A DNA stretch of 64,000 nt. Source: Paenibacillus sp. FSL R7-0337. GTDB taxonomy: Bacteria > Bacillota > Bacilli > Paenibacillales > Paenibacillaceae. The stretch is from the NCBI RefSeq assembly GCF_037969875.1, contig NZ_CP150218.1, positions 6,820,001 to 6,884,000 of the forward strand. Direction: 5' to 3'. This document shows, in pieces, positions 53,441-62,390 of the stretch; the first letter of the stretch is position 1; every line of letters begins with the position of its first letter. Position numbers and translations under genes: made by a program. The notes under the pieces were generated by a model that searched no databases, was not told the DNA's origin, and worked only from the letters and a program-made list of their open reading frames with translations.

Positions 53441-53509
53441 AATGTATGCTGTTTTCCGCATACATTCAGGCCACACGCCTGCACGTCAGCAAATGTATGC
53501 TGTTTTTCG
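53441..53509. repeat. Direct repeat pair containing an inverted repeat
   Basis: AATGTATGCTGTTTTCCG (53441-53458) and a copy differing at one base (53492-53509). The first is followed by GCATACATT, making a 9-base hairpin with AATGTATGC. Probably a genome-wide intergenic repeat. Confidence 0.55.
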
Positions 53510-53522
53510 TTCCCGCAATAAA

Positions 53523-53550
53523 AGGGGCTGTCAATTTTGGGACAGCCCCT
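53523..53550 (-). terminator. Terminator of the sigma/anti-sigma operon
   Basis: AGGGGCTGTC (53523-53532) and GACAGCCCCT (53541-53550), perfect 10-base stem; on the minus strand a T-rich run follows. Confidence 0.8.
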
Positions 53551-53615
53551 AATTCTACCGGCTAATACCGGACGGAATTGGCATGACAAGCGGCTTAGAC
53601 TTTTATATACGAGAA

Positions 53616-54467
53616 TTACTCCGGATGCCCGTTGCTCATCCAGCTGTCCACGTGCAGGTCCCCGGCATAGTTCTCACGCGCGGTTATTTCCGCGAGCTTC
53701 TGCTCAGCTTCTTCACGGGTGGCAAACCCCCCGATGACAGCGGCGAAATCACCGGAGGCAGTCTTCAGGAAGGTGACATCATCCTCCAGATAGACCTCTT
53801 CCAGGATAGCCAGTGATTCTCCCTGCGGCATTCCTTCGCTGCGTACATAATAGACTTCTTTAGGTGCAGCGGCCTTGCCCTCTGCTGTCAGCTTAAGCTC
53901 AAGCGTACCCGGATTACTGAACTCGGTCAGGGTATGGCGGGTGCCTTCCTTCAGTTCAACCACGAACCGCATGGCGGAGTCGTCCAGGATGATATTTCTG
54001 TAGACATCGCTGACCAGCGGAGAGGCGATCATATCCTGCTCCAGTGCGTCATAATCAAAGCTGCGGACGCCGCCAAAAGTGAAGATCAGACGGTTCGGAG
54101 CCTCCCGCTGGTCGACAGTATAGGAAGGTACACTTGCGGCTGTATTACCTTCCTGATTGAATACGATGCGAATCGTATCCTCAGCGGTCACCGTGCTTAC
54201 GGCAGCGCCGTCAGTACGCTCGCCTCCAGACCCGAATTGCAGCACTTTCACGATGCTTCCCACTACAGGAACCTTGGAGAGGGCGCTTGCCACATCCGGG
54301 ATATTCAACACTAGCAGACAGGCTATGAGGGCTGCGGCCGCCGAGCCTAACCATCGCAAGCGTACGGTTCTTTTACTGCGGGCCGCTGCTTTATTCTGCG
54401 CTTCCACCAGAACGTCTCCGAGCTGTGCGGGAATTTCGATCTGTGTATAACGGTCTTTTCCTGTCAT
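53616..54467 (-). CDS. Membrane-bound anti-sigma-like protein
   Basis: 283 residues. A short cytoplasmic part (1-38) is followed by one membrane segment (about 40-58, WLGSAAAALIACLLVLNI) and a large external region with a DUF4179-like beta-rich domain. The C-terminal 60 residues (FAAVIGGFATREEAEQKLAE) look like a SPOR-type peptidoglycan-binding domain. It overlaps the sigma factor gene by four bases. Proteins in this place hold the sigma factor at the membrane until a wall signal releases it; a SPOR-like end would couple this to cell-wall state. The N-terminal part is short for a zinc anti-sigma domain. Confidence 0.8.
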   Translation of the reverse strand: MTGKDRYTQIEIPAQLGDVLVEAQNKAAARSKRTVRLRWLGSAAAALIACLLVLNIPDVASALSKVPVVGSIVKVLQFGSGGERTDGAAVSTVTAEDTIRIVFNQEGNTAASVPSYTVDQREAPNRLIFTFGGVRSFDYDALEQDMIASPLVSDVYRNIILDDSAMRFVVELKEGTRHTLTEFSNPGTLELKLTAEGKAAAPKEVYYVRSEGMPQGESLAILEEVYLEDDVTFLKTASGDFAAVIGGFATREEAEQKLAEITARENYAGDLHVDSWMSNGHPE

Positions 54468-55051
54468 ATTCCCTCGACCTCCCCATCCTTTAAGTGAGCT
54501 TTCAGTTTGCCGATGATCCGGTAGAACCTGGTCTTGACGGTGTTCTCCGGCAGCTCCAGAATGTCCGCCATGTCCTTGAAGCGCAGATCCTCAAAAAATT
54601 TCAGGATAATATACGCCTTCTCCTCGGGCAATAGTCTGTCCAGAGCCTGGTACAGATCCAGCTTCTCCTCCAGTGGAACTGCATGCTCATCCCCGGCATA
54701 GCTCTGCGAGTGATCCTCCATGTAAGTAACCCGTTTGTTCCGGTTAAGATGGTCAATAGCGGTGTTGATGACAATCCGGGTCATCCAGGTCTCGAAATAC
54801 TGCGGTGTCTTCATCCTTCCGAAGGCAAGATACCCTTTGTAGGTAGCCTCCGAGACGATTTCGAGCGCTTCATGCTCGTTTTTGACATAACAGTAGGCCT
54901 TGCGGAACAGGTTGTTCCGGCAGTCTTGAAGTTGTTCAGCGAATCGTTGGGGTACTTGCGGCTGGGCTTTCAGTTCGTTCACTCCTTTATGGGCTTCTTG
55001 AAGCACTTGATTGAACATTAGACCGTTAAGGGGTGAGAATAGTTTCAACAT
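54464..55051 (-). CDS. ECF-type RNA polymerase sigma factor
   Basis: 195 residues with region 2 (LFRKAYCYVKNEHEALEIVS, then FETWMTRIVINTAIDHLNRN) and region 4 (LPEEKAYIILKFFEDLRFKD, then ILELPENTVKTRFYRIIGKL). The start at 55051 has only a weak ribosome site; ATG 55018 is a possible alternative. Likely autoregulated, as for most ECF sigma factors. Confidence 0.9.
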   Translation of the reverse strand: MLKLFSPLNGLMFNQVLQEAHKGVNELKAQPQVPQRFAEQLQDCRNNLFRKAYCYVKNEHEALEIVSEATYKGYLAFGRMKTPQYFETWMTRIVINTAIDHLNRNKRVTYMEDHSQSYAGDEHAVPLEEKLDLYQALDRLLPEEKAYIILKFFEDLRFKDMADILELPENTVKTRFYRIIGKLKAHLKDGEVEGI

Positions 55052-55066
55052 CCTGCAAAAAGAATA

Positions 55067-55092
55067 AACCTGCGGGCAAGGAGCCGCAGGTT
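55067..55092 (-). terminator. Terminator of the siderophore permease/ATPase operon
   Basis: AACCTGCGG (55067-55075) and CCGCAGGTT (55084-55092), 9-base stem, with a T-rich stretch on the minus strand after it. Confidence 0.7.
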
Positions 55093-55121
55093 GTAGAAGA
55101 TCTATTGTTTCTGCCTAAGAG

Positions 55122-55889
55122 TTACCTTGTCTCCAGATAGGCGATGCCCAGCGCGCCGGTGACGGGGTTGCGGTAGGTCTCGCAGGCCACATCGAAGACC
55201 TCGCCGATTAATTCCTTAGTCAGAATATCCTCAGGGACTCCGCTGGCGGCGACCCGGCCTTCCTTCATGACATAGAGATAGTCACAGTATTCGGCGGCCA
55301 GGGTGAGATCATGGAGGGCGGCGAGAATGCCGATGTCCAGCTTTTTGACAATATTCAGAATCTGCAGCTGGTATTTGATATCGAGATGGTTGGTCGGTTC
55401 GTCCAGAATCATGAATTCCGGCTGCTGGGCCAGCACACGCGCCAGAATGACACGCTGCTTCTCGCCGCCGGATAAGGAGTTATAGCTGCGGCTTGTATGC
55501 CCCTCCAGATTGACCTTGCGGAGTGCTGCAGAGATAATGTCAGCATCCTGTTGGGTATCGGTTTCCAGCATCCCTTTGTGGGGCGTCCGGCCCATCGCCA
55601 CCATCTCACGGACGGTGAAGTCGAAGCTCAGCTCGTTGAACTGGCCGACTACGCCCAGCTTCTGGGCAACAAGCTTCGGGCTGGCCTTGATCACATTAAG
55701 CTCAGAAAGGAAGACCTCTCCCTGACGGGGCTTGATGACCTTGTAGATGCTTTTGAGCAGCGTCGATTTGCCGCAGCCGTTCGGGCCGATCAGGCCAACG
55801 AATTGCTTGTTTTGCACCCTCAGCGAGACCTCCTGCACAATCCTCGCCTCACCGAAAGAGACACTTAGCCGTTCAACATTCAGATTCAT
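55122..55889 (-). CDS. Iron-siderophore ABC transporter ATPase, FecE/FhuC-like
   Basis: 255 residues: Walker A GPNGCGKSTLLKSI, signature YNSLSGGEKQRVILARVLAQ, Walker B FMILDEPTNHLDI. Its start abuts the stop of the permease gene. It powers uptake by the permease at 55889 using substrate caught by the lipoprotein at 57244. Confidence 0.94.
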   Translation of the reverse strand: MNLNVERLSVSFGEARIVQEVSLRVQNKQFVGLIGPNGCGKSTLLKSIYKVIKPRQGEVFLSELNVIKASPKLVAQKLGVVGQFNELSFDFTVREMVAMGRTPHKGMLETDTQQDADIISAALRKVNLEGHTSRSYNSLSGGEKQRVILARVLAQQPEFMILDEPTNHLDIKYQLQILNIVKKLDIGILAALHDLTLAAEYCDYLYVMKEGRVAASGVPEDILTKELIGEVFDVACETYRNPVTGALGIAYLETR

Positions 55890-56995
55890 CAGCTTTTCCC
55901 TCCGAAGGCATAGCCTTTTCTAATCAGCATGTACATGAACATCGGTGCGCCAATCAAGGCGGTAATGATCCCGATCGGCAGCTCCACATTCGGTACGATG
56001 GTCCGGGCAATGACATCCGTCCAGATCAGGAAGATCGCTCCGAACAGAATCGACGCCGGCAGCAGCCTGCGGTGGTCCGAGCCCACCAGTCCCCGCACCA
56101 GATGGGGGATAATCAGTCCCACGAAGCCGATCATCCCGCAGCTTGCTACCATAACTCCGGTAATCAGCGCGGTGAGAATCATGTAGACTCTGCGGTAGGC
56201 ACCCAGATGAATGCCCAGCGTAACCGCCGCTTCATCTCCGAGCAGCATGGCATTCAGCACACGGAACTGCGAGAGGAACAGGATAACGGCGAGCAGGACG
56301 GTAACCGAGATCAGCGGCAGCTTGTCCCAGCTGGAGGCGGCCAGGCTGCCCATCGTCCAGAAGGTAACCGTCTTGATGCCTTCGGCATTGTTCGCGAAAT
56401 AGACAATGAAGTTGGCGAAGGCGGTACATAGAGCGTTAATGACCATCCCGGCCAGCACCAGCTTGACGGAGGTCATTTTGCCGCCTGCACTGGCGAGTGT
56501 GAGGACCAGCAGAGAAGCGCCAACCGCCCCTGCAAAAGCCCAAAAGGCGACTCCCGACTGGCCGAGCAGCCCCATCGAGCCGAAGCCGATCAGGATGGCG
56601 AAGGTTGCGCCCAGCGAAGCGCCGGAGGAAATACCGAGTATGTATGGATCAGCCAGAGGGTTCTGCACCGCTGCCTGCATGATCGTCCCGCACAGCGTAA
56701 GTCCGGCGCCGATGAACATCGCCATCAGGACACGCGGGAAGCGGATTTTCCAGATAATATCGACGAACGAACCGGAGGTCAGATCCTGCATATCTCCAAT
56801 CTGGATGCCTGTGATGTGATGCAGCAGAATCCGGTAGGATTGTGAGACAGGAATGTCCACCTGGCCGAAGGAGACTGCAGCTCCGGCAGACAGCAGGGTA
56901 ATAATGAACAGGACGCCTATAACAGCCATGAAGCCATAACGGGAATGAATGAGAGATTGCTTAGGCTGTGAAGGTACGGCTAGATCAGTATGCAT
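55889..56995 (-). CDS. FecCD-family iron-siderophore permease
   Basis: 368 residues with about nine or ten membrane segments and the family motifs ISSGASLGATFAILIGFGSM and CGMIGFVGLIIPHLVRGLVG. A single permease gene is present, so it probably works as a homodimer. It is transcribed divergently from the substrate-binding protein across a Fur-box region. Confidence 0.94.
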   Translation of the reverse strand: MHTDLAVPSQPKQSLIHSRYGFMAVIGVLFIITLLSAGAAVSFGQVDIPVSQSYRILLHHITGIQIGDMQDLTSGSFVDIIWKIRFPRVLMAMFIGAGLTLCGTIMQAAVQNPLADPYILGISSGASLGATFAILIGFGSMGLLGQSGVAFWAFAGAVGASLLVLTLASAGGKMTSVKLVLAGMVINALCTAFANFIVYFANNAEGIKTVTFWTMGSLAASSWDKLPLISVTVLLAVILFLSQFRVLNAMLLGDEAAVTLGIHLGAYRRVYMILTALITGVMVASCGMIGFVGLIIPHLVRGLVGSDHRRLLPASILFGAIFLIWTDVIARTIVPNVELPIGIITALIGAPMFMYMLIRKGYAFGGKS

Positions 56996-57098
56996 GACAA
57001 TGGGAAGGCTCCTTTACATTAGAGGATTAGTATGGACTGACTCATCAGATGACACTGTGAGCAGGATATCTTAGCATGTTCTTAAATATAAGGTATAC

Positions 57099-57129
57099 TG
57101 AGAACGATTGTCAATGATAATAATTCTCA
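57099..57129. promoter_or_regulatory. Two adjacent Fur boxes
   Basis: TGATAATAATTCTCA at 57115-57129 matches the 7-1-7 Fur consensus (TGATAAT-N-ATTATCA) at all but one position. TGAGAACGATTGTCA at 57099-57113 matches at all but three. A TATACT at 57094-57099 overlaps the first box. Located between the divergent uptake genes, so iron repression of both is expected. Confidence 0.8.
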
Positions 57130-57243
57130 TTGACATGTTGTCCAACTTTCTATATTCTACGGAGGTATTCCTTGCAAGGCCATAGGCTTAATGCCATTCC
57201 CGCAGGGGAACTAACGTACATACAGAAAAGGGGACCTAAGAGA

Positions 57244-58311
57244 ATGAAGAAAATATTCAAAAGATATGTACCGCTGCTGGCGGTTCTGGTGATGGCGGTT
57301 ATGCTGGCGGCTTGTTCTTCCAACGCAGGTAATGAGAAGGAAGCGGCGGCAACGGCTGCACCTGCATCAGCCAGTCCAGCACCGGCGGAGACTGCACAGC
57401 CGGCCAAGACGGTATATCCGCTTACAATTGAGAACCACACGAATAACGGTGAAGGCACCGAATGGACGGCTAAATCGCAGACCTTCGATAAAGCTCCCGA
57501 GAAGGTAGTAGCGAATACCCAAGGTGCGGCGGAACTGCTGATTAAGCTGGGGCTTACCGACAAAATGGTCGGGGTTGCGGCTCTCTACGGTGCAGGCGAT
57601 CCGGCAGTTCAGGAAGAGTTCAAAAAGATTCCTGTCATCTCCCAAGACTATGCCAGCAAAGAGCTGGTTGTAGGCAGAGGCCCGGATCTGGTGATGGGCC
57701 GCGGCGGCCTGTTCGCAGATGCGGATTGGGGAGTAGGGACGGTAGGCGGACTCAACGAGCTGGGCATCAAGACCTTCGTGCAGAGCACCAGTCTGCAAGG
57801 GGCAACGCTAGACAGCCTGTATAAGGATATTGAACAGCTAGGCCAGATCTTTGATGTGCAGGAGAAGGCCACGGCATACATCGCAGAGCTGAAGGAGCGT
57901 GCAGCGAAGCTGAAGGAGGGAGCGGCAGCCACAGGCGCCAAGACCTTCGCTTATGTATCTGACGGAGGCAACGGCGCAATCGCTGTCTATAGCGGGAACG
58001 TGGATACTTTTGCGGGAGATGTGCTGGGATTGCTAGGACTGACCAACAGTTACGCCGATGTGACCGGTGAGATCAGCAAGGAGCAATTGATCGCCACCAA
58101 CCCCGATGTCATGCTGATCTCTGTGTATACAGGCGGTATTGATGCTGACCAGTCGATAAAGGCGTTCTATGCCGATCCGTCACTACAGAGTCTGAAGGCT
58201 ATCCAGAACAAAGCGATCTATAAGATTGACTTCAACCAATTCTGGGGCTACAGCTATTCCATCTTTGACGGGGCGGAGAAGCTTGCGTCTGAGCTGGCTG
58301 CTGCGAAGTAA
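57244..58311 (+). CDS. Iron-siderophore substrate-binding lipoprotein
   Basis: 355 residues. The start is ATG 57244 (MKKIFKRYVPLLAVLV); a frame open to 57130 would put the signal peptide inside the protein. Lipobox VMLAACSS near residue 20. Two-lobe type III binding fold with VVANTQGAAELLIKLGL, then GPDLVMGRGGLF, as in FecB/FhuD. A Thr/Ala/Pro linker (24-55) separates lipid anchor and domain. Confidence 0.92.
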   Translation: MKKIFKRYVPLLAVLVMAVMLAACSSNAGNEKEAAATAAPASASPAPAETAQPAKTVYPLTIENHTNNGEGTEWTAKSQTFDKAPEKVVANTQGAAELLIKLGLTDKMVGVAALYGAGDPAVQEEFKKIPVISQDYASKELVVGRGPDLVMGRGGLFADADWGVGTVGGLNELGIKTFVQSTSLQGATLDSLYKDIEQLGQIFDVQEKATAYIAELKERAAKLKEGAAATGAKTFAYVSDGGNGAIAVYSGNVDTFAGDVLGLLGLTNSYADVTGEISKEQLIATNPDVMLISVYTGGIDADQSIKAFYADPSLQSLKAIQNKAIYKIDFNQFWGYSYSIFDGAEKLASELAAAK

Positions 58312-58333
58312 GCCGAAGCTAATATTAGTCTGA

Positions 58334-58388
58334 TAAAAAAACAGCCTGAGCTGTCACTCTAACGGGTGACGGTTCAGGCTGCTTTTGG
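58334..58388. terminator. Bidirectional terminator between convergent genes
   Basis: A long hairpin, arms from CAGCCTGA (58342) to TCAGGCTG (ending 58381) with an inner GTCAC / GTGAC pair, flanked by an A run and a T run. The end of the ATPase gene lies inside it. Confidence 0.8.
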
Positions 58389-59370
58389 TATTCTCATAGA
58401 TATTCATTACGACTTGCTGGATCGGGAGTTCCTTGACGGATATATCCGAGAAGACATGCTTGCGGGAGATGCTCTCCAGAAAATCGCTGATTGAGATCCG
58501 GGCGGTGTCTACCTCAAGCGTAATCTGGAGGTCGGAGGGGCGTTCCATGACCTTGGTCCAGTCATTGTCGAAAAGGGTGTCCCGCACAGACTCGTTAAAG
58601 GTAAAGCTCACGCGCTTCTTCTCCCCGAGGAACAACTTCAGCCGCTGCAGCGAGTCATCAAACACCTTCTCGCCGTGATTAATGACAATTACCCGGTGGG
58701 CTAACTCCTCCACATCCTCCAGATCATGGGTGGTGAGAATGCAGGTCATGTTCTGCTGCTTGTTCATCTGGCGGATGAATTCGCGGATTTTGAGCTTGGC
58801 GATCACATCCAGCCCGATGGTCGGCTCATCCAGGAACAGAATGTCCGGCTGGTGCAGCATCGCCATGACGAACTCGCATTTCATACGTTCGCCAAGCGAC
58901 AGCACGCGGGTGGGCTTCTCCATCACTCCGAATATATCCAGCAGCGTTGCCAGCTCGTCCAGCCGGTTGCTGAAATCCGTGGCTGAGATACCATAGATCG
59001 CTTTGTTCATCTTGAAGCTGTCGATGGGCGGAATATCCCAGATGAGCTGGGATTTCTGGCCGAAGACGGCCCCGATGGTGCGGACATAATGCTTCCGGTC
59101 CCGGGCCGGGGAATAGCCGAGTACTTCAATCTCCCCGCTGGTCGGGTAGAGCGCGCCGCAGAGCATTTTGATCGCAGTGGATTTGCCTGCCCCGTTCGGA
59201 CCCAGCATCCCGCAGATTTCACCCTGCTTAATGGCGAAGCTGATATCGTTCACGGCCTGGACAGAGACCGCTTCACGCCGGAAAAAGCTCGTAAAGGTCT
59301 GCCCCATGCCTGCGCCCCGCTTATAGGTGGTATAGGACTTCGTTAAATGTTTGACATTGATCACCGGCAT
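58354..59370 (-). CDS. ABC-2 exporter ATPase
   Basis: 338 residues. Walker A GPNGAGKSTAIKML, signature VLSLGERMKCEFVMAM, Walker B ILFLDEPTIGLD, then a C-terminal domain of about 110 residues. N-terminal KSYTTYKRGAGMGQTFTSFF is typical of ATPases paired with DUF990-type permeases. Last gene of a four-gene operon. Confidence 0.92.
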   Translation of the reverse strand: MPVINVKHLTKSYTTYKRGAGMGQTFTSFFRREAVSVQAVNDISFAIKQGEICGMLGPNGAGKSTAIKMLCGALYPTSGEIEVLGYSPARDRKHYVRTIGAVFGQKSQLIWDIPPIDSFKMNKAIYGISATDFSNRLDELATLLDIFGVMEKPTRVLSLGERMKCEFVMAMLHQPDILFLDEPTIGLDVIAKLKIREFIRQMNKQQNMTCILTTHDLEDVEELAHRVIVINHGEKVFDDSLQRLKLFLGEKKRVSFTFNESVRDTLFDNDWTKVMERPSDLQITLEVDTARISISDFLESISRKHVFSDISVKELPIQQVVMNIYENTKSSLNRHPLE

Positions 59371-60185
59371 CAGCCGCCAACCCCCTCATATAATCTGATC
59401 ATGTGCCGGTATACCCAAATGCCTGCCCATAGAAAGACAAAGCAAGGCAGAATCGCGATAAAATCACCGGCCTGTACCCGGCCAAGCAGTGCGGAGGCCG
59501 GGAGGTAGCCAACCATCCCCACGGGAATGATCAGCGTAGCTGCCGTCTGCACCGCCTTCGGGAAGATCGGCAGCGGATATTTGCCGACATGCAGCACACT
59601 GTCCGCCAGCTCGGAAATCCGCGAATTGCCAACCCATTTGAAGGACATCGCCGCCATCATCAGCGATAATCCGGCGAGTACAGCCGTCCCGGCCAGGAAC
59701 ATTCCGGTGAATTGCAGCCAGGCGAGGGCGGAGATGGCGCCGATATGCATAGCGGAGAAGATGAATAAGGCAGCCCCGCCCAGGAATAATCCGACACTCT
59801 CTACAGAGAAGGTAGTTGCTACAATGTAGAAGAGCGGATTCAGCGGCTTGAGCAGAATGATCTCGAAGCTGCCCTCCCTCACATGCGACATCGTTGTCCA
59901 CAGCAAGCCTCCGAAGACCAGACTGGAGAGACCGCTGGACATGGTGAATATAGACTGAATCAACAGCACCTCATACAAGCTCCAGCCGGGAAAGCTGGTG
60001 CCCGCCCGGTAGATTAACAGCGTCACCAGCGGAAACAGAATGTTGCCGACGAGTGTAATCAGACTGCTGACGATGAAGTTCATCCGGTAGGCCGAAGCGG
60101 TCTGGATAGCAGAGTACATACACTGCTTGTATACATCTACATATTTTTTCATAACAGGAACGTTCCTTTCCCTCCGCGTATTCAT
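59370..60185 (-). CDS. ABC-2 permease (DUF990 type), subunit 2
   Basis: 271 residues, about six membrane segments. The upstream gene stop overlaps ATG 60185 (ATGA), but ATG 60152 (MKKYVDVYKQC), with GGAGGGAAAGGA upstream, is also a good start. Forms a pore with the permease at 60182. Confidence 0.88.
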   Translation of the reverse strand: MNTRRERNVPVMKKYVDVYKQCMYSAIQTASAYRMNFIVSSLITLVGNILFPLVTLLIYRAGTSFPGWSLYEVLLIQSIFTMSSGLSSLVFGGLLWTTMSHVREGSFEIILLKPLNPLFYIVATTFSVESVGLFLGGAALFIFSAMHIGAISALAWLQFTGMFLAGTAVLAGLSLMMAAMSFKWVGNSRISELADSVLHVGKYPLPIFPKAVQTAATLIIPVGMVGYLPASALLGRVQAGDFIAILPCFVFLWAGIWVYRHMIRLYEGVGG

Positions 60186-61000
60186 GCGCCAACCGCCGTG
60201 AACTGCTTCATTGCCCGGCGGCGGACCAGCTCATTACAGCCGAACATCACCAGCACAGCGGCCGCCTGCATGCCTACAGCTTCGGGAAGAGATAACTCAA
60301 GACCGCCCAGTGAATAATGCCCGGTGAAGACCATGGCAGGCATATAAGCAATGTACTGGAAAGGCAGGAACAGCTGGGTGACCTGAAGCCAGTGCGGGAA
60401 GAAATCAAGCGGAATCAGCGCTCCCGAGAAAATACCCGACACCAGCATGAAGGCGCTGCGAATCCCGCCGGATTGCACCAGCCAGAAGGAGGTCAGGCCA
60501 ATCGTATAATTAACATAGAAGTTCATAAGAAAGGCAAGCAGCACAGATACCAGTGTCCATGGGAGGCTTGCCGGCCGCATGTCGATCCCGAAAATATAGA
60601 TGAAGATCAGCAGGCAGGGCAGGAACTCAAATAAGAAGCCGAGCATCCGGTGCCCCAGCTTCTGGAACAAGGCGAAGGAACGGTGATGCACCGGGCGCAG
60701 ATGGAAGGTGAGGAATTTGCCGGTGCGCACCAGCATCGACAGATTCCAGTCGGCAAAATCCATAATAAGATACCCGATCAGCGCCGTGGCCCCGAAATAG
60801 CGGATCATTTGCTGGAGATCAAGCCCGCCGAGCGTAGTCTGCCCGCCATAGACTGCTGTCCAGATGAAATATTGCACCATGAAATAGACCGGGCCGACAA
60901 TAACAGAGACCAAGGAATGGGTGCGGTAGGCACTCCATTCCTTGTAGGTAACCTCTGCAACGGCCCGGCAGATGAGCCAGTTATGCTTGAGACGGTTCAT
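60182..61000 (-). CDS. ABC-2 permease, subunit 1
   Basis: 272 residues, about six membrane segments, begins MNRLKHNWLICRAVAEVTYK. Its start touches the stop of the serine hydrolase gene. Partner of the permease at 59370. Substrate unknown. Confidence 0.88.
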   Translation of the reverse strand: MNRLKHNWLICRAVAEVTYKEWSAYRTHSLVSVIVGPVYFMVQYFIWTAVYGGQTTLGGLDLQQMIRYFGATALIGYLIMDFADWNLSMLVRTGKFLTFHLRPVHHRSFALFQKLGHRMLGFLFEFLPCLLIFIYIFGIDMRPASLPWTLVSVLLAFLMNFYVNYTIGLTSFWLVQSGGIRSAFMLVSGIFSGALIPLDFFPHWLQVTQLFLPFQYIAYMPAMVFTGHYSLGGLELSLPEAVGMQAAAVLVMFGCNELVRRRAMKQFTAVGA

Positions 61001-62193
61001 TACATCAGTCCTGACCAGATTACATTGGTTACATTGAACAGGGCTTCCGCATACCAGTTATCGTCCGTGAAGGGCACGAACCACACGGCCGTGAGCTGCT
61101 CCACCGGATCGATTACCATACAGCAGGCGCCGGCTCCTTCATGAAAATAACTGCCCTCGGAATACAGGAATGCGGGGCCTTTGCGCATATCCAGGCCAAT
61201 GCCATAGCTCCGGTCTTTGACATTGTTGCCCCAGCAGTAATCAGGCTTGCCATAGAGTGTGCGGGTGGTGAGCTTCTCTACGGCTTTACGGCCGATAATC
61301 CGCGTATCCCCCAAGGTTCCCATGCCCAGGAGCATATTGGCGAAGCGGGTGAGGTCCGCAGTAGTAGAGACCAGTCCCCCGCCTGTACTGGATACGTTCT
61401 TCCACAGCTTCTCTGCTGGAGGTTCTTCCTGCTGTACGCCATGGATCAGGTCATGGAGCTGCTTTTCTTTGCGTTCATCTCTTATAATGAAGCGCCGTGC
61501 CAATTCAGGAGTCGGCTCCCACATCGTGTCCTTCATGCCGAGCGGCTGCAGGATCTGCTCCTCTATGTACTGTTCAGCGGAAATACCTGTGACCTTCTTA
61601 ATGATCTCACCAAGAATACAGAAGCCGAAGGAGCAGTATTGCCATTCCTCACCGACCGGTTTATCGATCCCGCAGCTCAGTGCAGCTGTGATCCAGTCCA
61701 GTTCGCCGTCCTCCGGCTTATACTTGTCGAAATATTCCCCAATCAGCTCCCAGTAAGACTTGTGATAAGGAATCATGCTGCCCGCACAGTCAGGGAACAG
61801 GCCGGAGGTATGCGTGAGCAGGCTGTAGATGTCGATTTTATTGAACGGCTCCACGTTAAACGGTTCCAGAAAGGCACCCACGGGAAGGTCAAACCGGAGA
61901 ATGCCATCCTCTACGAGCTTGGCTATCGCCACAGAGGTAACCGCCTTGGTGATAGATGCGATGCGATGAACGGTTGTCGGCAACAGCGGGTCCGTCCGGT
62001 CCTTGCGGTAGGAGAGGGGGCCGATGGCACCGTTCATGAACGTCTTGCCGTACCGGGAGACGCTGTAAGCGGCGGCCTGGATTTTGTTCTCGTCGATCAA
62101 TTTCTGAAAGAGGGTATGGAGTACCCCGATTCTTGATGCGTCATAGTGAACCTCTGCCGGTGAGCAGTCGGTAATGCCGGGAGTGTGCAGCAT
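61000..62193 (-). CDS. Serine hydrolase, beta-lactamase/esterase class C family
   Basis: About 397 residues. Catalytic S-x-x-K as SITK near residue 80 (HRIASITKAVTSVAIAKLV), the Y-x-N position as YCSFG near 185, and a C-terminal HEGAGA in place of the K-T-G box. No signal peptide is visible, so it is probably cytoplasmic. AAGGAGG at 62207-62213 favours ATG 62193 over the longer frame to 62277. It leads an operon with an ABC-2 exporter, which suggests that hydrolase and exporter deal with the same small molecule or peptide. Confidence 0.88.
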   Translation of the reverse strand: MLHTPGITDCSPAEVHYDASRIGVLHTLFQKLIDENKIQAAAYSVSRYGKTFMNGAIGPLSYRKDRTDPLLPTTVHRIASITKAVTSVAIAKLVEDGILRFDLPVGAFLEPFNVEPFNKIDIYSLLTHTSGLFPDCAGSMIPYHKSYWELIGEYFDKYKPEDGELDWITAALSCGIDKPVGEEWQYCSFGFCILGEIIKKVTGISAEQYIEEQILQPLGMKDTMWEPTPELARRFIIRDERKEKQLHDLIHGVQQEEPPAEKLWKNVSSTGGGLVSTTADLTRFANMLLGMGTLGDTRIIGRKAVEKLTTRTLYGKPDYCWGNNVKDRSYGIGLDMRKGPAFLYSEGSYFHEGAGACCMVIDPVEQLTAVWFVPFTDDNWYAEALFNVTNVIWSGLM

Positions 62194-62390
62194 AAGTAGA
62201 TGATTCCTCCTTAAAGTTTGTAGATAAATGAAAGCGCCCTCACTTTTAGTATATATTCCATATAGTGGATCGTACAATGGGGAGTTTATTTTATAGTCAA
62301 TTTATCCGGCCAAAAGCAGGGGAGTAGAGGCGCCGCAGAGAAATACACACATATACATATTCACAGAATGGAAGGACAAGGAATGAAGTT

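Noticed and set aside
61141-62136. A 331-codon plus-strand frame over the serine hydrolase
   Set aside because: Antisense shadow of a gene with a catalytic SITK motif and good ribosome site.
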